A DNA stretch of 64,000 bases from Salvia splendens. Lineage: Eukaryota > Streptophyta > Magnoliopsida > Lamiales > Lamiaceae. The notes beneath the pieces are model-generated. The model was not told where the DNA came from and searched no databases. It was given only the letters and a program-made list of their open reading frames with translations. Every line of letters begins with the position of its first letter. Within the stretch, counting starts at the first letter, position 1. Shown piece after piece: positions 32,140 to 42,700 of this stretch. The translations under genes and the position numbers were made by a program. The stretch lies in contig NC_056042.1 of the NCBI RefSeq assembly GCF_004379255.2, positions 30,545,928-30,609,927 of the forward strand, written 5' to 3'.

Positions 32140-32555
32140 TGTTGGAATATAGGAAATATATTGGAGGAGTATTTTAGTTTGGAGGAAATATTTGAGGGGA
32201 CAATGGGTGGAATATGTGGGAAATGTTTTAGGAGAAATTGGTGATGTGGGAAAACAAGGGAACACTCTTTATTTCTCAAATTCTCTCAACCTCTCAACTT
32301 TTTCAACTTATACAAAATGTTACAACTCACCCCTATTTATAGGCATCACAACTCATTCTAGAATTCTCTACTTAATTCTTTTTATATTCTAAATATCTAG
32401 AATTTTCTCCTAAAATATCTAGATTATTTTAATGCCTACTAATTCTAGAGAATTCTACATAATATCTATTCTAGAGAATTCTTGATAATATCTAGATATT
32501 TATCATATCTAGATAGTTCTACTACAAAATCAAGTTTAATTATTTTATTCCAACA
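32140..32555 (-). repeat. Complete 3' LTR of the copia element
   Basis: Palindromic ends TGTTGGAATA and TATTCCAACA. A TATA box (TATAAATA, minus strand) lies at 32334-32341. The missing part of the other LTR corresponds to everything from about 20 nt downstream of the start predicted by this TATA box back through U3. Confidence 0.85.
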
Positions 32556-32562
32556 CCCCCCC

Positions 32563-35500
32563 TTAAACTTGATTTGTCATTCCGAGCAATGTCCTGATCT
32601 TGATAAAGTCTTCATGATTGAGTGGCTTTGTGAAAATATCGGCAACTTGATCCTGCGATTTCACATACTCGACTTGAATCTCTTGATTTGCAATGCATTC
32701 TCTGATGTAGTGGTAGCTGGTGTCGATGTGCTTGCTTCGGTTGTGGAATACTGGATTTTTGGAGAGCGCAATGGCCGACTTGTTATCCACACAAATAGTT
32801 GTTGGCTCCTTTTGTGGCCACCCGAGCTCCGATAGTAAACTCCTGAGCCAAATTGCATGACAAACACTGAAGGTGGCAGCCACATATTCGGCTTCGCAGG
32901 TTGATAATGTGACAATGGGCTGCTTTTTAGACATCCAAGTGAAGGCAGTGTCTCCCATATAGAACACATATCCACTTGTACTCTTTCGGTCATCAGTGTC
33001 TCCAGCCCAATCACTATCACTTGAAGTGGGTAGTGGTTGGATTCTCCATGTAGCGACTTACGAGCCCTGTAGCGTACAATATATCCGGCCTTGTGCAAGT
33101 TAAGTACCGTAGGCTTCCAACCAAGCTCTTGTATAGTGTCGGATCCACCTTTTCTCCTTTGTCGTTCTTAGATAGCTTGACCCCGCACTCTACCGGTGTA
33201 TTGATTGGTTTGCAATCCTCCATTTTGAATTTCTTCAAAATCTCCTTTGCATAGTGTTCTTGTGTGATGAATACTCCATCTTCAAGTTGCTTCACTTCCA
33301 CACCGAGGTAGTATGCCATCAGCCCAATGTCCGTCATCTCAAATTCGTCAGTCATGGCCTTCTTGAATTCCTCGAACATGCTTGGATTGTTTCATGTGAA
33401 AATGAGATCATCCACATACAAGCACACTATTAAGACATCATTTCCTTTACTTTTCACATAGAGTGCATGTTCATGTGGGCATTTGGTGAAGCCGTTATCT
33501 TCAAGATACTTGTCGATCCTGCTATTCCATGCCCTTGGTGCTTGCTTTAGCCCGTACAAGGCTTTCTTCAACTTTAGAACTTTATCTTCTTGGCCATTCA
33601 CCACGTAGCCATCAGGTTGCTTGATGTAGACTTCTTTATCAAGGAATCCATTCAAGAAAGCCGACTTTACATCCATTTGATAGATCTTCCATCTATTTTG
33701 AGCTGCAGGAGAGAGTATTAGTCTAATAGTTTCTAGGCGAGCAACGGGAGCAAATACCTCATCATAGTCGATTCCGGCTCTTTTACTATATCCTTTTGCG
33801 ACGAGTCTTGCTTTATATCTTTCAACTTCACCATTGGAATTCTTCTTAATTTTATATACACACTTAACTCCAATGGCCTTGTGTCCCTTTGGTAGTGTCA
33901 CCAACTCCCACGTATCATTCTTCTCTATAGCCTTAATCTCTTCATCCATTGCGACTCGCCAATTTTTACTTTCTGCAGCTTCTTTATAGTTGACTGGTTC
34001 ACAATTAGCAAATAAGCAGAATAAGGTAAGATCTTCTAACCTTTCAGTGTCGTCATACACTTCAGCCAAATTTCGTGCGCGTTGTGTGGCTCTTTCGTTC
34101 AAGAAAGATGGCGGCGAGCCTCCAACAGATGTAGCAGGAGATGCAGGTGGAGTTGTTTGTTCTTGTTGCTCCTTTCTTATTTGCTCGTCTATTCTTGGAT
34201 CTCCAAATGGAGGTATGGAAGTGGTGTCATTGTCCGAGCCGAAATCCCATACTCCTTCTTCATCGAACTCCACGTCTCGGCTAATCATTGTTTTCTGCGA
34301 AGTTGGATCATATAGCTTATAGCCTTTAGTGTTAGAGTCGTACCCGATGAAGATGAATGGCTTGCTTTTGTCATCGAGTTTACTCCTCGTTTGATCTGGT
34401 ACATGCGCATAAGCTTTGCTCCCGAACACTCTCAAGTGAGCGATCCCTGGCTTTCTTCCGTTCCAAGCTTCTTGAGGAGTCATTCCCCACACACTTCTAG
34501 TTGGAGACCGATTAGACAGGTATACAGCGCACGCCACCGCTTCTGCCCATAGCTCCTTGGGCAAATTCTTCATCTTTAGCATACTCCGAGTCATCTCAAC
34601 GATAGTCCTGTTCTTTCGTTCGGCCACTCCATTCTGCTGGGGGGATCTTGGAACCGTTAATTGCCGCCGAATTCCTCTTTCTTTACAAAATTCTTGAAAC
34701 TCCCCGGATGTGAATTCTCCACCTCGATCGGTCCTCAATGCTTTGATCTCTAGACCGCTTTCCTTTTCTACGGCAGCCTTGAACCTCTTGAATGCATCAA
34801 ATGCTTCTGATTTCTGCTTCAAGAAATATACCCACGTCTTTCTTGAAAAATCATCGATAAATAGGAGGAAATAATTATTTTTACCGAGGGAACTTGGCTT
34901 GATTGGTCCACACACGTCTGCATGGATTAACTCCAATGGTTTCTGAGCTCTCGAACTTGACTCCTTTGGGAATGGCTTTCTGAAGTGCTTCCCAACTAAG
35001 CATCCTTCACAGAGTTGATCGGGGTGCTTGATGGGCGGTAATCCTCGTACCATTTCTTTATTTGATAGCAATTTTAAGCTACCAAAATTCAGGTGCCCAA
35101 ATCGAAGATGCCACAACCAAGACTTATCTTTGTAGCATGCTTGAAGACACTTCACCACATCATTTTGCACATTTAATAAAAACATTCTATTCTTGGACAT
35201 TGGCACTTGGGCGATCAAATTATTTTTGCCATCTCTTATTGAAAGGCTATAATCCTCCATATGAATATTATAACCTTTTTCTAAGAGTTGTCCAAGACTC
35301 AAAATATTATTTTTCATATTGGGCACGTAATATACGTTAGAAATAAAATCATGAGCTCCATTCTTCAAACGAATTAGTATCTTGCCTTTCTCTTTAACTG
35401 GAATTTTAGATTCATCACCAAAGGAGACGTTACCACTTACTGATTCATCAAGCTCCACGAACATGCTTCTGTTCCCGCACATATGATTGCTCGCTCTTGT

Positions 35501-36523
35501 GTCGAGGTACCATGTATCATCTTTTCTCCCAGCTTCTCCTTTATAAGCTAGAAGGACACAACCATTTTCTTCATTCGTATTCTCCACGTAATTAGCCTTC
35601 TCTTCAACTTTTGATTTTGCATCTCTGCACTCGGAAGCATAGTGCCCATATCTATGACAATTGTAACACTTTATTGAAGATTTATCGTACCTCGACTGTG
35701 GGGAACTCCTTCCTCGTCCCTTATTTGGGAACTCCTTTCTTTCTTCATAGTTCGAAAAATATCCTCGTCCACGTCCACGAGCATATCCTCGGCCACGACC
35801 GCGCTCTTGTCTTTGTCCGCGACCTCTTCCTTGTCGACCACCACCACTGCCCGAACTTTCTTCCTTCTCATTTGGGCTCACTTGCAACTTTAAAAGTTGC
35901 TCCTCAATTTCCTGTTTCTTCTTTTGTTTCTCCTCATATGCTTGTAGCGATCCCAATAAGTGATCGATACTCATTTCCTCTAAATCTTTTGTTTCTTCAA
36001 TTGTAACTACTATATGCTCAAAATTAGGATTTAGAGAACGCAATATTTTTTCCATAATTCTAACATCCTCCAATTTTTCACCATTTCTTTTCATTTGATT
36101 TGACACCGCCAAGACTCTTGAAAAGTAATCCGAAATTGATTCGGACTCTTTCATATGCAAAGATTCAAATTCTCCTCTTAAAGTTTGGAGACGTACCTTC
36201 TTTACTCGATCCGCTCCAATACACGAGATTTGGAGCTTCTTCCACGCTTCTTTGGCGGTGCTTGCACTCGAGATCTTCTCGAAATCGTCGTAACCTAGAG
36301 CTTGGTAGATGAGATAGAGAGCCTTCTTGTCTCTCTTTCTCGCATCTCGCAATCTATCCCTTTGTTGTTGGGATAGAGCGGTCTCATCTTGTGGCTCCTC
36401 ATAGCCACTCTCCACGATCTCCCAAACGTCATGGGCTCCCAATAACGCTTTCATCTTAATACTCCAATTATCGAAATTGCTCTTATTGAGCATGGGGACT
36501 TGGAACGACGGCAAGTTAGCCAT
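32563..36523 (-). pseudogene. Copia Gag-Pol polyprotein, disrupted
   Basis: From the ATG at 36523 a 1043-residue frame covers gag ([20 protein letters not shown]), an RGRGRG-rich nucleic-acid region, a zinc knuckle ([14 protein letters not shown], ~285), protease (near 340), integrase (HADVCG.., [23 protein letters not shown]) and RT up to [10 protein letters not shown]. The frame then stops at a TGA where Gly is expected. RT continues in 33379-33017, about 25 codons are missing before the RNase H region with a frame change, and RNase H ends at 32563 (KQPIVTLSTCEAEYVAA, DQVADIFTKPL). The protease active site reads DTR where DTG is expected (AGA for GGA, ~35496-35504), so the protease should be inactive. 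TNT1-94/Tork-like by overall sequence. Confidence 0.88.
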
Positions 36524-36539
36524 GCTATAGGTAGGAACT

Positions 36540-36558
36540 TATGGCTCTGGTACCACTT
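36540..36558 (-). other. Primer binding site of the copia element
   Basis: TGGTACCAGAGCC on the minus strand, directly inside the 5' LTR, matches the initiator-Met tRNA PBS (usually TGGTATCAGAGC) except for one base. Confidence 0.75.
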
Positions 36559-36706
36559 TGTTGGAATATAGGAAATATATTGGAGGAGTATTTTAGTTTG
36601 GAGGAAATATTTGAGGGGACAATGGGTGGAATATGTGGGAAATGTTTTAGGAGAAATTGGTGATGTGGGAAAACAAGGGAACACTCTTTATTTCTCAAAT
36701 TCTCTC
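36559..36706 (-). repeat. Truncated 5' LTR of the copia element
   Basis: 148 bp identical to 32140-32287. Sequence then changes abruptly from CAAATTCTCTC to TTAACCATG, with loss of U3 and the promoter. The copy therefore cannot start its own transcript from this LTR. Confidence 0.85.
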
Positions 36707-36908
36707 TTAACCATGTTTAAAATCTAACCGAACAAAATCCACATATAGTTAAATAGGATTTCTAACATTAATATTACACACAAAATAATTATATAATCCC
36801 CACTAGCTAGTACAGATCTAGAGGTTCATCACCTCAAACTTGATCTACGAAGTACGTAAATATACTCTCTTAATATTATTGTTAACTTTCATTCTTGGGC
36901 AAACAAAC
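36707..36908 (+). repeat. Orphan copy of the lectin promoter region
   Basis: CTAGTACAGATCTAGAGG, TTCATCACCTCAAACTTGAT and ACTTTCATTC match the region upstream of lectin 2 (20030-20130) and of the 37992 pseudogene. It is cut on the left by the truncated copia LTR and on the right by a MITE, so it is the remains of another lectin copy. Confidence 0.75.
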
Positions 36909-37394
36909 TACTCCATCCGTCCCACAAGAATATGCGCTCTTTCCTTTTTAGTCCGTCCCACAAGATTATGCACTTTCTAATTTTAGAAAAAATTTTCTCT
37001 CTAATAAGGTGGGACCCATTCTCCAAGATCAAATACTCCCTCCGTCCACTATGTAAAGAACCCTTTTGCCATTTTGGTTTGTCCACGATTTATAGAACAA
37101 TTTACTTTATTTCACTTTTAGTACGCGGATCTCACATCACATCAACTTTTTACACTCACAATCTAATACTAAAACTAATACTACTTTAAATGAGTCACAC
37201 ATTCCACTCACTTTCTCCCTTTACTTTTCTTCACAAAGTCAAAATAATTTCTTAAAACCCGTGCCGAGTCAAAATGACTCTTTAAATAGTGGACGGAGGG
37301 AGTATTTTAATTACATTTTCTCTCTACATCTCTCTTACTTTACCAATTTTATATTAAAACTCAATGTGCATATTCTTTGGGGACAGAGGGAGTA
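36909..37394. mobile_element. Stowaway MITE with a second Stowaway nested in it
   Basis: Outer ends TACTCCATCCGTCCCACAAG (36909) and TTGGGGACAGAGGGAGTA (to 37394) are inverted and flanked by TA. Inside, 37034-37304 starts TACTCCCTCCGTCCACTATG and ends ATAGTGGACGGAGGGAGTA, a near-perfect inverted pair also with TA. The two belong to different subfamilies (internal sequences differ), so one inserted into the other. Confidence 0.85.
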
Positions 37395-37439
37395 TTAACT
37401 AAAAAAAGCTACAGCGATCCACCGCCACATTCAAAACCG

Positions 37440-37535
37440 CCACATTCAAAAGAAGAGAAATTAGGGTTTGAATTCAAACCCTAATTTAATTCCCTTCAAA
37501 CCCTAATTTCTCTTCTTTCCACCACAGTAGTGGCG
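37440..37535 (+). pseudogene. Lectin signal-peptide relic
   Basis: CTTCAAACCCTAATTTCTCT, CTTTCCACCACAG and a following GTGGCGGC match the start of the lectin coding sequence (codons ~6-20 of the copy at 37992). No ATG or lectin domain follows. With 36707-36908 it forms the remains of one more lectin copy whose body is gone. Confidence 0.55.
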
Positions 37536-37929
37536 GCCGCCACACTTCCACGACCTTCTTCTCCTACGTTTTGTGTATGAGTATATTAACATGTTACTTA
37601 TAATAGAACAATCGAAAAAAACATTAAAGCTACTTATAATAGAATGGAGAAAATAAACTTATACCAATTTATCGTATATTATCAGTCAAAGTAATTGCTA
37701 GATTTTATGTCAGAGCTAACCAAACTTACGGAAACAATAGAATCCTTAAATCAAACCAAACACAGTCCTCCTAATAACTAACCATTTCTTACAATAACAA
37801 TAAACACAAGTAATTATAAAATGCACCCACTAGCTAGTGCACATCTCGAGGTTCATCACAAAAAATTTAGTATTATTAAGGAGTACGTAACAGTATTATT
37901 GTTTACTTTCATACATGAGCAAACACTAG
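37536..37929 (+). other. Upstream region of the lectin pseudogene
   Basis: No separate gene. About 37700-37880 is homologous to the lectin 2 upstream region, including GGAAACAATAGAATCCTTAA and ATCTCGAGGTTCATCAC. Confidence 0.7.
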
Positions 37930-37937
37930 TATAAATA
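37930..37937 (+). promoter_or_regulatory. TATA box of the lectin pseudogene
   Basis: TATAAATA lies 62 bp before the ATG, conserved with lectins 2 and 3. A telo-box-like ACCCTAA also remains just before the ATG (37976-37982). The promoter looks intact although the gene is broken. Confidence 0.7.
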
Positions 37938-37991
37938 GGAGCACTTCATTCCATCACCACCACACTCAAAGCATAACCCTAATCAAAAGCA

Positions 37992-39070
37992 ATGGCTACT
38001 TCCCTCCAAACCCTAATTTCTCTTCTCTCCACCACAGCCTTAGTCCTCACCGTGGCAAGCGCGAAGCGTCCGCCCCCCAAAGGGATGGTCTCTGTTAAGG
38101 ACCTAAATCCTCAACATCGATATCCACACAAAATCAAGGGCGCGAGATCAGCCTCGTCGGCAACCTTAGGAGATGTTTCTTGTTTGCTACTCAATTGAGC
38201 AAAAAAATGATAATTTCATATATTGATTGAATAAATAAAGTGATAACAATAACTCCTATTTATAATGCTATTGACTTAATGAACAAGAAAAACAAAGATA
38301 TAGAAAAAGATATGCAAATCCCTAATATATCTAAACTAAATAATAATAGTATAAGACTCGTATCAGTCTCCTTCTCATACGATTTCCACGGTGGGGAACA
38401 AACTGGCCTAACCTACCAAGGCGACGCCCATTTCCCATCCCAAGACTCTTACCTCCGCCTAACAAAAACCGACTATGCTGGCAACGCAGTGGAAGACAGC
38501 GCCGGCCGTGTCTTGTACACCGAGCCCGTACCATTTTGGGAGAAACGAGAGAAAGCTAACTTCGAATCCACCGTGAAATTCATCGTCCCACCCAACACCA
38601 ATTACGAGTACCCACCGGCCGACGGCCTCGTCTTCTTCATCACGGCCCCCAACTCTACAGTCAAAGTGCCCGGTGGCAACTTCGGAATCTTTGATGAATC
38701 CGGCGAAACCCCCTTGGTTTTCGCAACGGAATTCGACATCTTCATCAATGAAGATTTCGATCCAAACTATCGTCACGTGGGGATCGACATCCAATCTCGG
38801 GTATCCAGCAACACTACCGCCGTCGACGATGCGATCGTCGGTCAGGCGGTGACTGCCACCATCAACTACGATGCAGCCACCAATTTGATAAGAGTTCGCG
38901 GCAGCGCCGGTGGAAAGGCTTTTGAGGTGAGCTAGGTGTATGACTTGAGCTCGTTTCTTCCTGAGCAGGTTCAAGTCGGGATCTCTGGCGCTACTGGAGG
39001 ATTATCCGCCATTCACGACCTCATCTCTTGGTCTTTCACTTCTACCCTGGGACGCAAGAAGCACAATTGA
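37992..39070 (+). pseudogene. Legume-type lectin pseudogene, split by a solo LTR
   Basis: Codons 1-33 match lectin 2 (same signal peptide, KRPPPKG linker). A 273-bp solo LTR plus its TSD interrupts the reading frame at 38093-38365. Lectin sequence resumes at VSFSYDFHGG and runs through PADGLVFFITAP and the metal motif TEFDIFINEDFDPNYRHVG (A to T next to the Glu). It then hits TAG at about 38933, where lectin 2 has a Tyr codon. After that stop the sequence still matches to the true end at 39070 (RKKHN). So there are two independent lesions and little other decay, which implies recent loss. A truncated product from 38240 onward would lack the signal peptide. Confidence 0.92.
38093..38365 (-). 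mobile_element. Solo LTR (273 bp) inside the lectin pseudogene
   Basis: It starts TGTTAAGGACC and ends CTCGTATCA, with a perfect 5-bp TSD GTCTC at 38088-38092 and 38366-38370. The ends resemble those of the chromovirus LTR at 39085 (TGTTAAGGCC...TCGTATCA), suggesting related families. Strand is assigned minus by that analogy. No internal domain remains. Confidence 0.85.
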
Positions 39071-39084
39071 GATCTTTTACTGTT

Positions 39085-39748
39085 TGTTAAGGCCTTATTA
39101 CCTCAACGTGATCGGCGGCGGGGTTGCGCGGCGATCCAACGATAACTCCGGCGTCCTACACAGGATCGGCGGCGTCTTCTAGCAGCGGCTGTGCGCGGAG
39201 GATTCTCCGTCGGGCAGCGGCGAACTAGGTTTAGATAAACTCACGTATTTTGTGGGCAAATATTGTAATTCTTATTCATCCGTAACTTGATAAACAAAGC
39301 CCTATTTATAGACTAAGGACCCTAGGGTTGGTTCGACTTCTAAACCTAATGCATCTCGGGAAAGAACCAACAAAGAAAACCCGAAACGGAGCTTATAGAT
39401 ATGCTCGACTCATTAAAATAACTAAGTTACCAAAATAAGAAAGACATAAAAAGGAAATAAAATCTAAAAGGAAAAAGAGAATCCTAATTCTACTTCGCGA
39501 CGTAATCGCCGAATCGGAGAGGCGCGCGCCGAACTCTTCTTCCCCTTGTTGTCGCGACCGACGTCTGCATGTCGTTCTCGCCTCTCGCTGATCTTCCCTC
39601 CGATCTCTCGACGTCGCCATGCAGATTTTCGGCGTCGCCATGCAGCTCGGCATTGTGCTCTTCGGCGTCGCGCAGCTCGGCATCGTGCAGCTCGGCGTCG
39701 CGCAGCTCGGCGTTGTGTTGATGCGGTGGTTGCCTGGGAATCGTATCA
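39085..39748 (-). repeat. 3' LTR of the chromovirus
   Basis: TGTTAAGG...CGTATCA on plus. It contains the last ~85 codons and the stop of the polyprotein (stop at 39490), so the gene ends inside the LTR. Confidence 0.93.
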
Positions 39749-42700
39749 ACTCCCCCCTCCATAGCAACCTCCTTGTCCTCAAGGAGCACATTTGGAAACT
39801 TGCGCTGCACTAGTTCCAGCGGTTCCCACGTCGGCGACTCAGTTCCATCGGACCAACGAACCAACACATGCTCCAAGGGTCGATCATCGTGCCATAACAT
39901 GCGTCTGTCCAACACCCGGACCGGATAGACAACCGGCCGATCTCCAAAGAATTCAGACGGCAGGTCCATGCCCATTCCTGAGTCGTTGCCTGCCACAAAC
40001 GCGCGAAGGAGGCTCACATGAAATACGTTGTGGATCCTACTCCCTTCCGGCAAGCGCAATCGATATGCAACTGGTCCAATACGCTCTAATACCTCAAACG
40101 GGCCATAGTAGCGACGAGCTAGCTTGGCCGACCGTGGACGAGCCACCGAGTGTTGCCTATATGGTTGGAGCTTCAATAGGACCAAGTCACCCACCTTAAA
40201 CTCCAAGTGGCGACGATGTTTGTTAGCGGATTCGCGCATACGCTGCTGTGCGCGTTCCAAATTTCGCCTTAACTCCACCAATAACTCCCCTCGTTGGCGT
40301 ATCAATTCCGCCGCCTCCGGTGGCGTCGACCTCGAAGGTTCCGCAAAAATCAAGCTCGGTGGGTCCCGGCCATAGAGGGCCTTGTACGGAGACATTCCCA
40401 AGGCCGCATGATGGAAACAATTCAAAGCCAGCTCCGCCCAAGGTAGAAAATTTGACCACTTGGATGGACGATCGGCAGTGAACGCTCGCAGATACTGCTC
40501 CAATCCCCTGTTCCGTACCTCCGTCTGACCGTCCGATTGCGGGTGGTAAGCCGTTGAGAAGTTCAATTTCGTGCCACTAAGCCGCATCAAATCCTTCCAA
40601 CATTGGTTTAAGAACACCGAGTCCCTGTCCGAGACCAACGTCTTCGGAAAACCGTGATGGCGAACAACTGTATCAATAAACACATTGGCCACTTTTATCG
40701 TATCAAAATTCGTCGGCAATGGGGCAAAATGTGCATATTTAGACAAACGGTCCACGGCCACCATGACTACAGTGTAGCCCCGTGATTGCGGCAAACCCGT
40801 AATAAAGTCCATGGAGACATCCTCCCACACTTGGGACGGAATTGGTAGCGGTTGTAACAACCCTGCAGGCTTCTGGGTAGAGTACTTCGTCGTCTGGCAC
40901 ACCACGCAAGCTTCGACGAACTGCTTTACCTCCTTCTTCATATTCGGCCAGTAAAAATCCGCAGTCACGCGACGCAGGGTACGCTCGAACCCAGGGTGGC
41001 CCGCTGATTTCGAGCTGTGGTATTCGATCAATATAGGCGTCCGTGCCGATGATCGTGAGCTCACAAATATTCGACGATTGTAGTATACCAGCCCGTTCAC
41101 CAATGATAAATGCGGTAGGGCCCGCCCCTCCTTTATGTCCCTCGTGATCTCCCGCATCTCCGGGGACGAAGATGTTTCCCGACGAAGCAAGTCCACAAGG
41201 TGCGGAATAGGATGGGACGCTGCTGTGAGGAGGGCGCACGCGTGCGCTGCTTCGTCGCCCTCGTCGGCGTCCGAGGTCGTGTCTGTGTCCAGGTTCGCCT
41301 CGGCTGTCGAGGACGCGTCTTCGTGCAGGTCAGGCTGCTCGGCTTCCTCGCGGCGGGACAACGCGTCGGCTGCTCGGTTTGTGCTCCCCTTCTTGTACTC
41401 AATACGGAACTTATATCCCATGAGTTTGCGCGCATACAGCTGCTGATCCAGCGTTTGCACTATCGCATGGAGCAATTCTTTCAAGCTCCTCTGATCACTC
41501 CGAATGACAAACTCCCTCCCTAACAGATACTGACGCCATTTCTGCACTGATTCGACGATGGCATATAATTCCTTGTGATAAGTGGACGCGACCCGTCGTC
41601 GCGGACCCAGTTTCTTACTGAAGAATGCAATTGGGTGATTGTCTTGGAGTAGCACTGCCCCAATGCCCGTGTTCGAGGCATCCGTCTCGACGCAGAAAGT
41701 CTTATCAAAATCCGGCAGACGAAGTACGGGGGCTGTCGTCATTGCTCCTTTCAGGTCTAAGAAACTCGAATCTGCTTCCGGGGTCCATACAAAGGCATCC
41801 TTTTTCAACAGATCCGTCAAGGGAGACGCAATCAAGGCGTATCCGGCTATGAAGCGGCGGTAATAGCCGGTTAATCCCAAAAACCCGCGAAGCTGTCTCA
41901 CATTCTTTGGTTTCGGCCAAGCCGTCATTGCACTAATTTTATTTGGGTCTGCTTTAAGGGATCCATTGCTGATCAAGTGTCCCAAATATTCCACGGTCGA
42001 TTTGCAGAAAGAGCACTTTGATAATTTGACGACGAAACTATTGGTCTGCAGAACCATCAATACTGCGGACAAGTGTTCTTCATGAACTTCCATAGTCGGG
42101 CTGTAAACCAGTATGTCGTCGAAAAAGACAATGACGAACTTTCGTAGCATAGGTTGAAAAATCGCGTTCATTGCCGCCTGGAATGTAGACGGGGCATTCG
42201 TCAACCCAAAAGGCATCACCAAGAATTCGAAATGTCCGTCATGGGTACGAAAAGCCGTCTTAAATACATCTTCGTCATGCATCCTTATCTGATGGTAACC
42301 TGATCGCAAGTCAAGCTTGGTGAAAACACGAGCTTTACCCAATTCATCAAAAAGCTCGTCCGCTGTCGGGATAGGGAAATGATCCGGCACTGTGGCGGTG
42401 TTCAGCGCACGATAGTCGATGCAGAAGCGGAAGGTACCATCTTTCTTACGAATAAGGAGTACCGGTGAAGAAAACGGACTGTTGCTTCTCTGGATGATAC
42501 CTTGCTCGAGCATCTCTTTGACCTGCCGCTCTATCTCGTTTTTCTGAAAGTAGGGATAGCGATACGGCCTGACGTTGATTGGCTTCGTGCCTGGCAACAA
42601 ATGTACCCGGTGATCATAGGGGCGTGACGGAGGCATCCCGGATGGCATGTTGAACACCGGTCGGAAGGTCTCCAACACTGTCGTGATGGGTGGTGTTAGA

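Larger units (their letters stand above)
32140..36706 (-). mobile_element. Defective Ty1/copia retrotransposon (TNT1-94-like), truncated at its 5' LTR
   Basis: The element reads on the minus strand. The 3' LTR (32140-32555, 416 bp, TGTTGGAATA...TATTCCAACA) is complete. The 5' LTR (36559-36706) keeps only 148 bp, identical to the corresponding part of the 3' LTR, and then meets lectin-upstream-like sequence. The PBS TGGTACCAGAGC adjoins the 5' LTR and a poly-purine AAGGGGGGG the 3' LTR. Identical LTR parts mean a recent insertion, yet the coding region already carries lesions. No TSD can be checked because of the truncation. Confidence 0.88.

Noticed and set aside
38240..38935. Functional short lectin starting at 38240
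   Set aside because: The start lies in the inserted solo LTR, there is no signal peptide, and the frame stops before the last strands of the fold.
39546..39813. Plus-strand Arg/Ala-rich frames in the chromovirus LTR
   Set aside because: They are the reverse side of the polyprotein C-terminal repeats and are duplicated in the other LTR.
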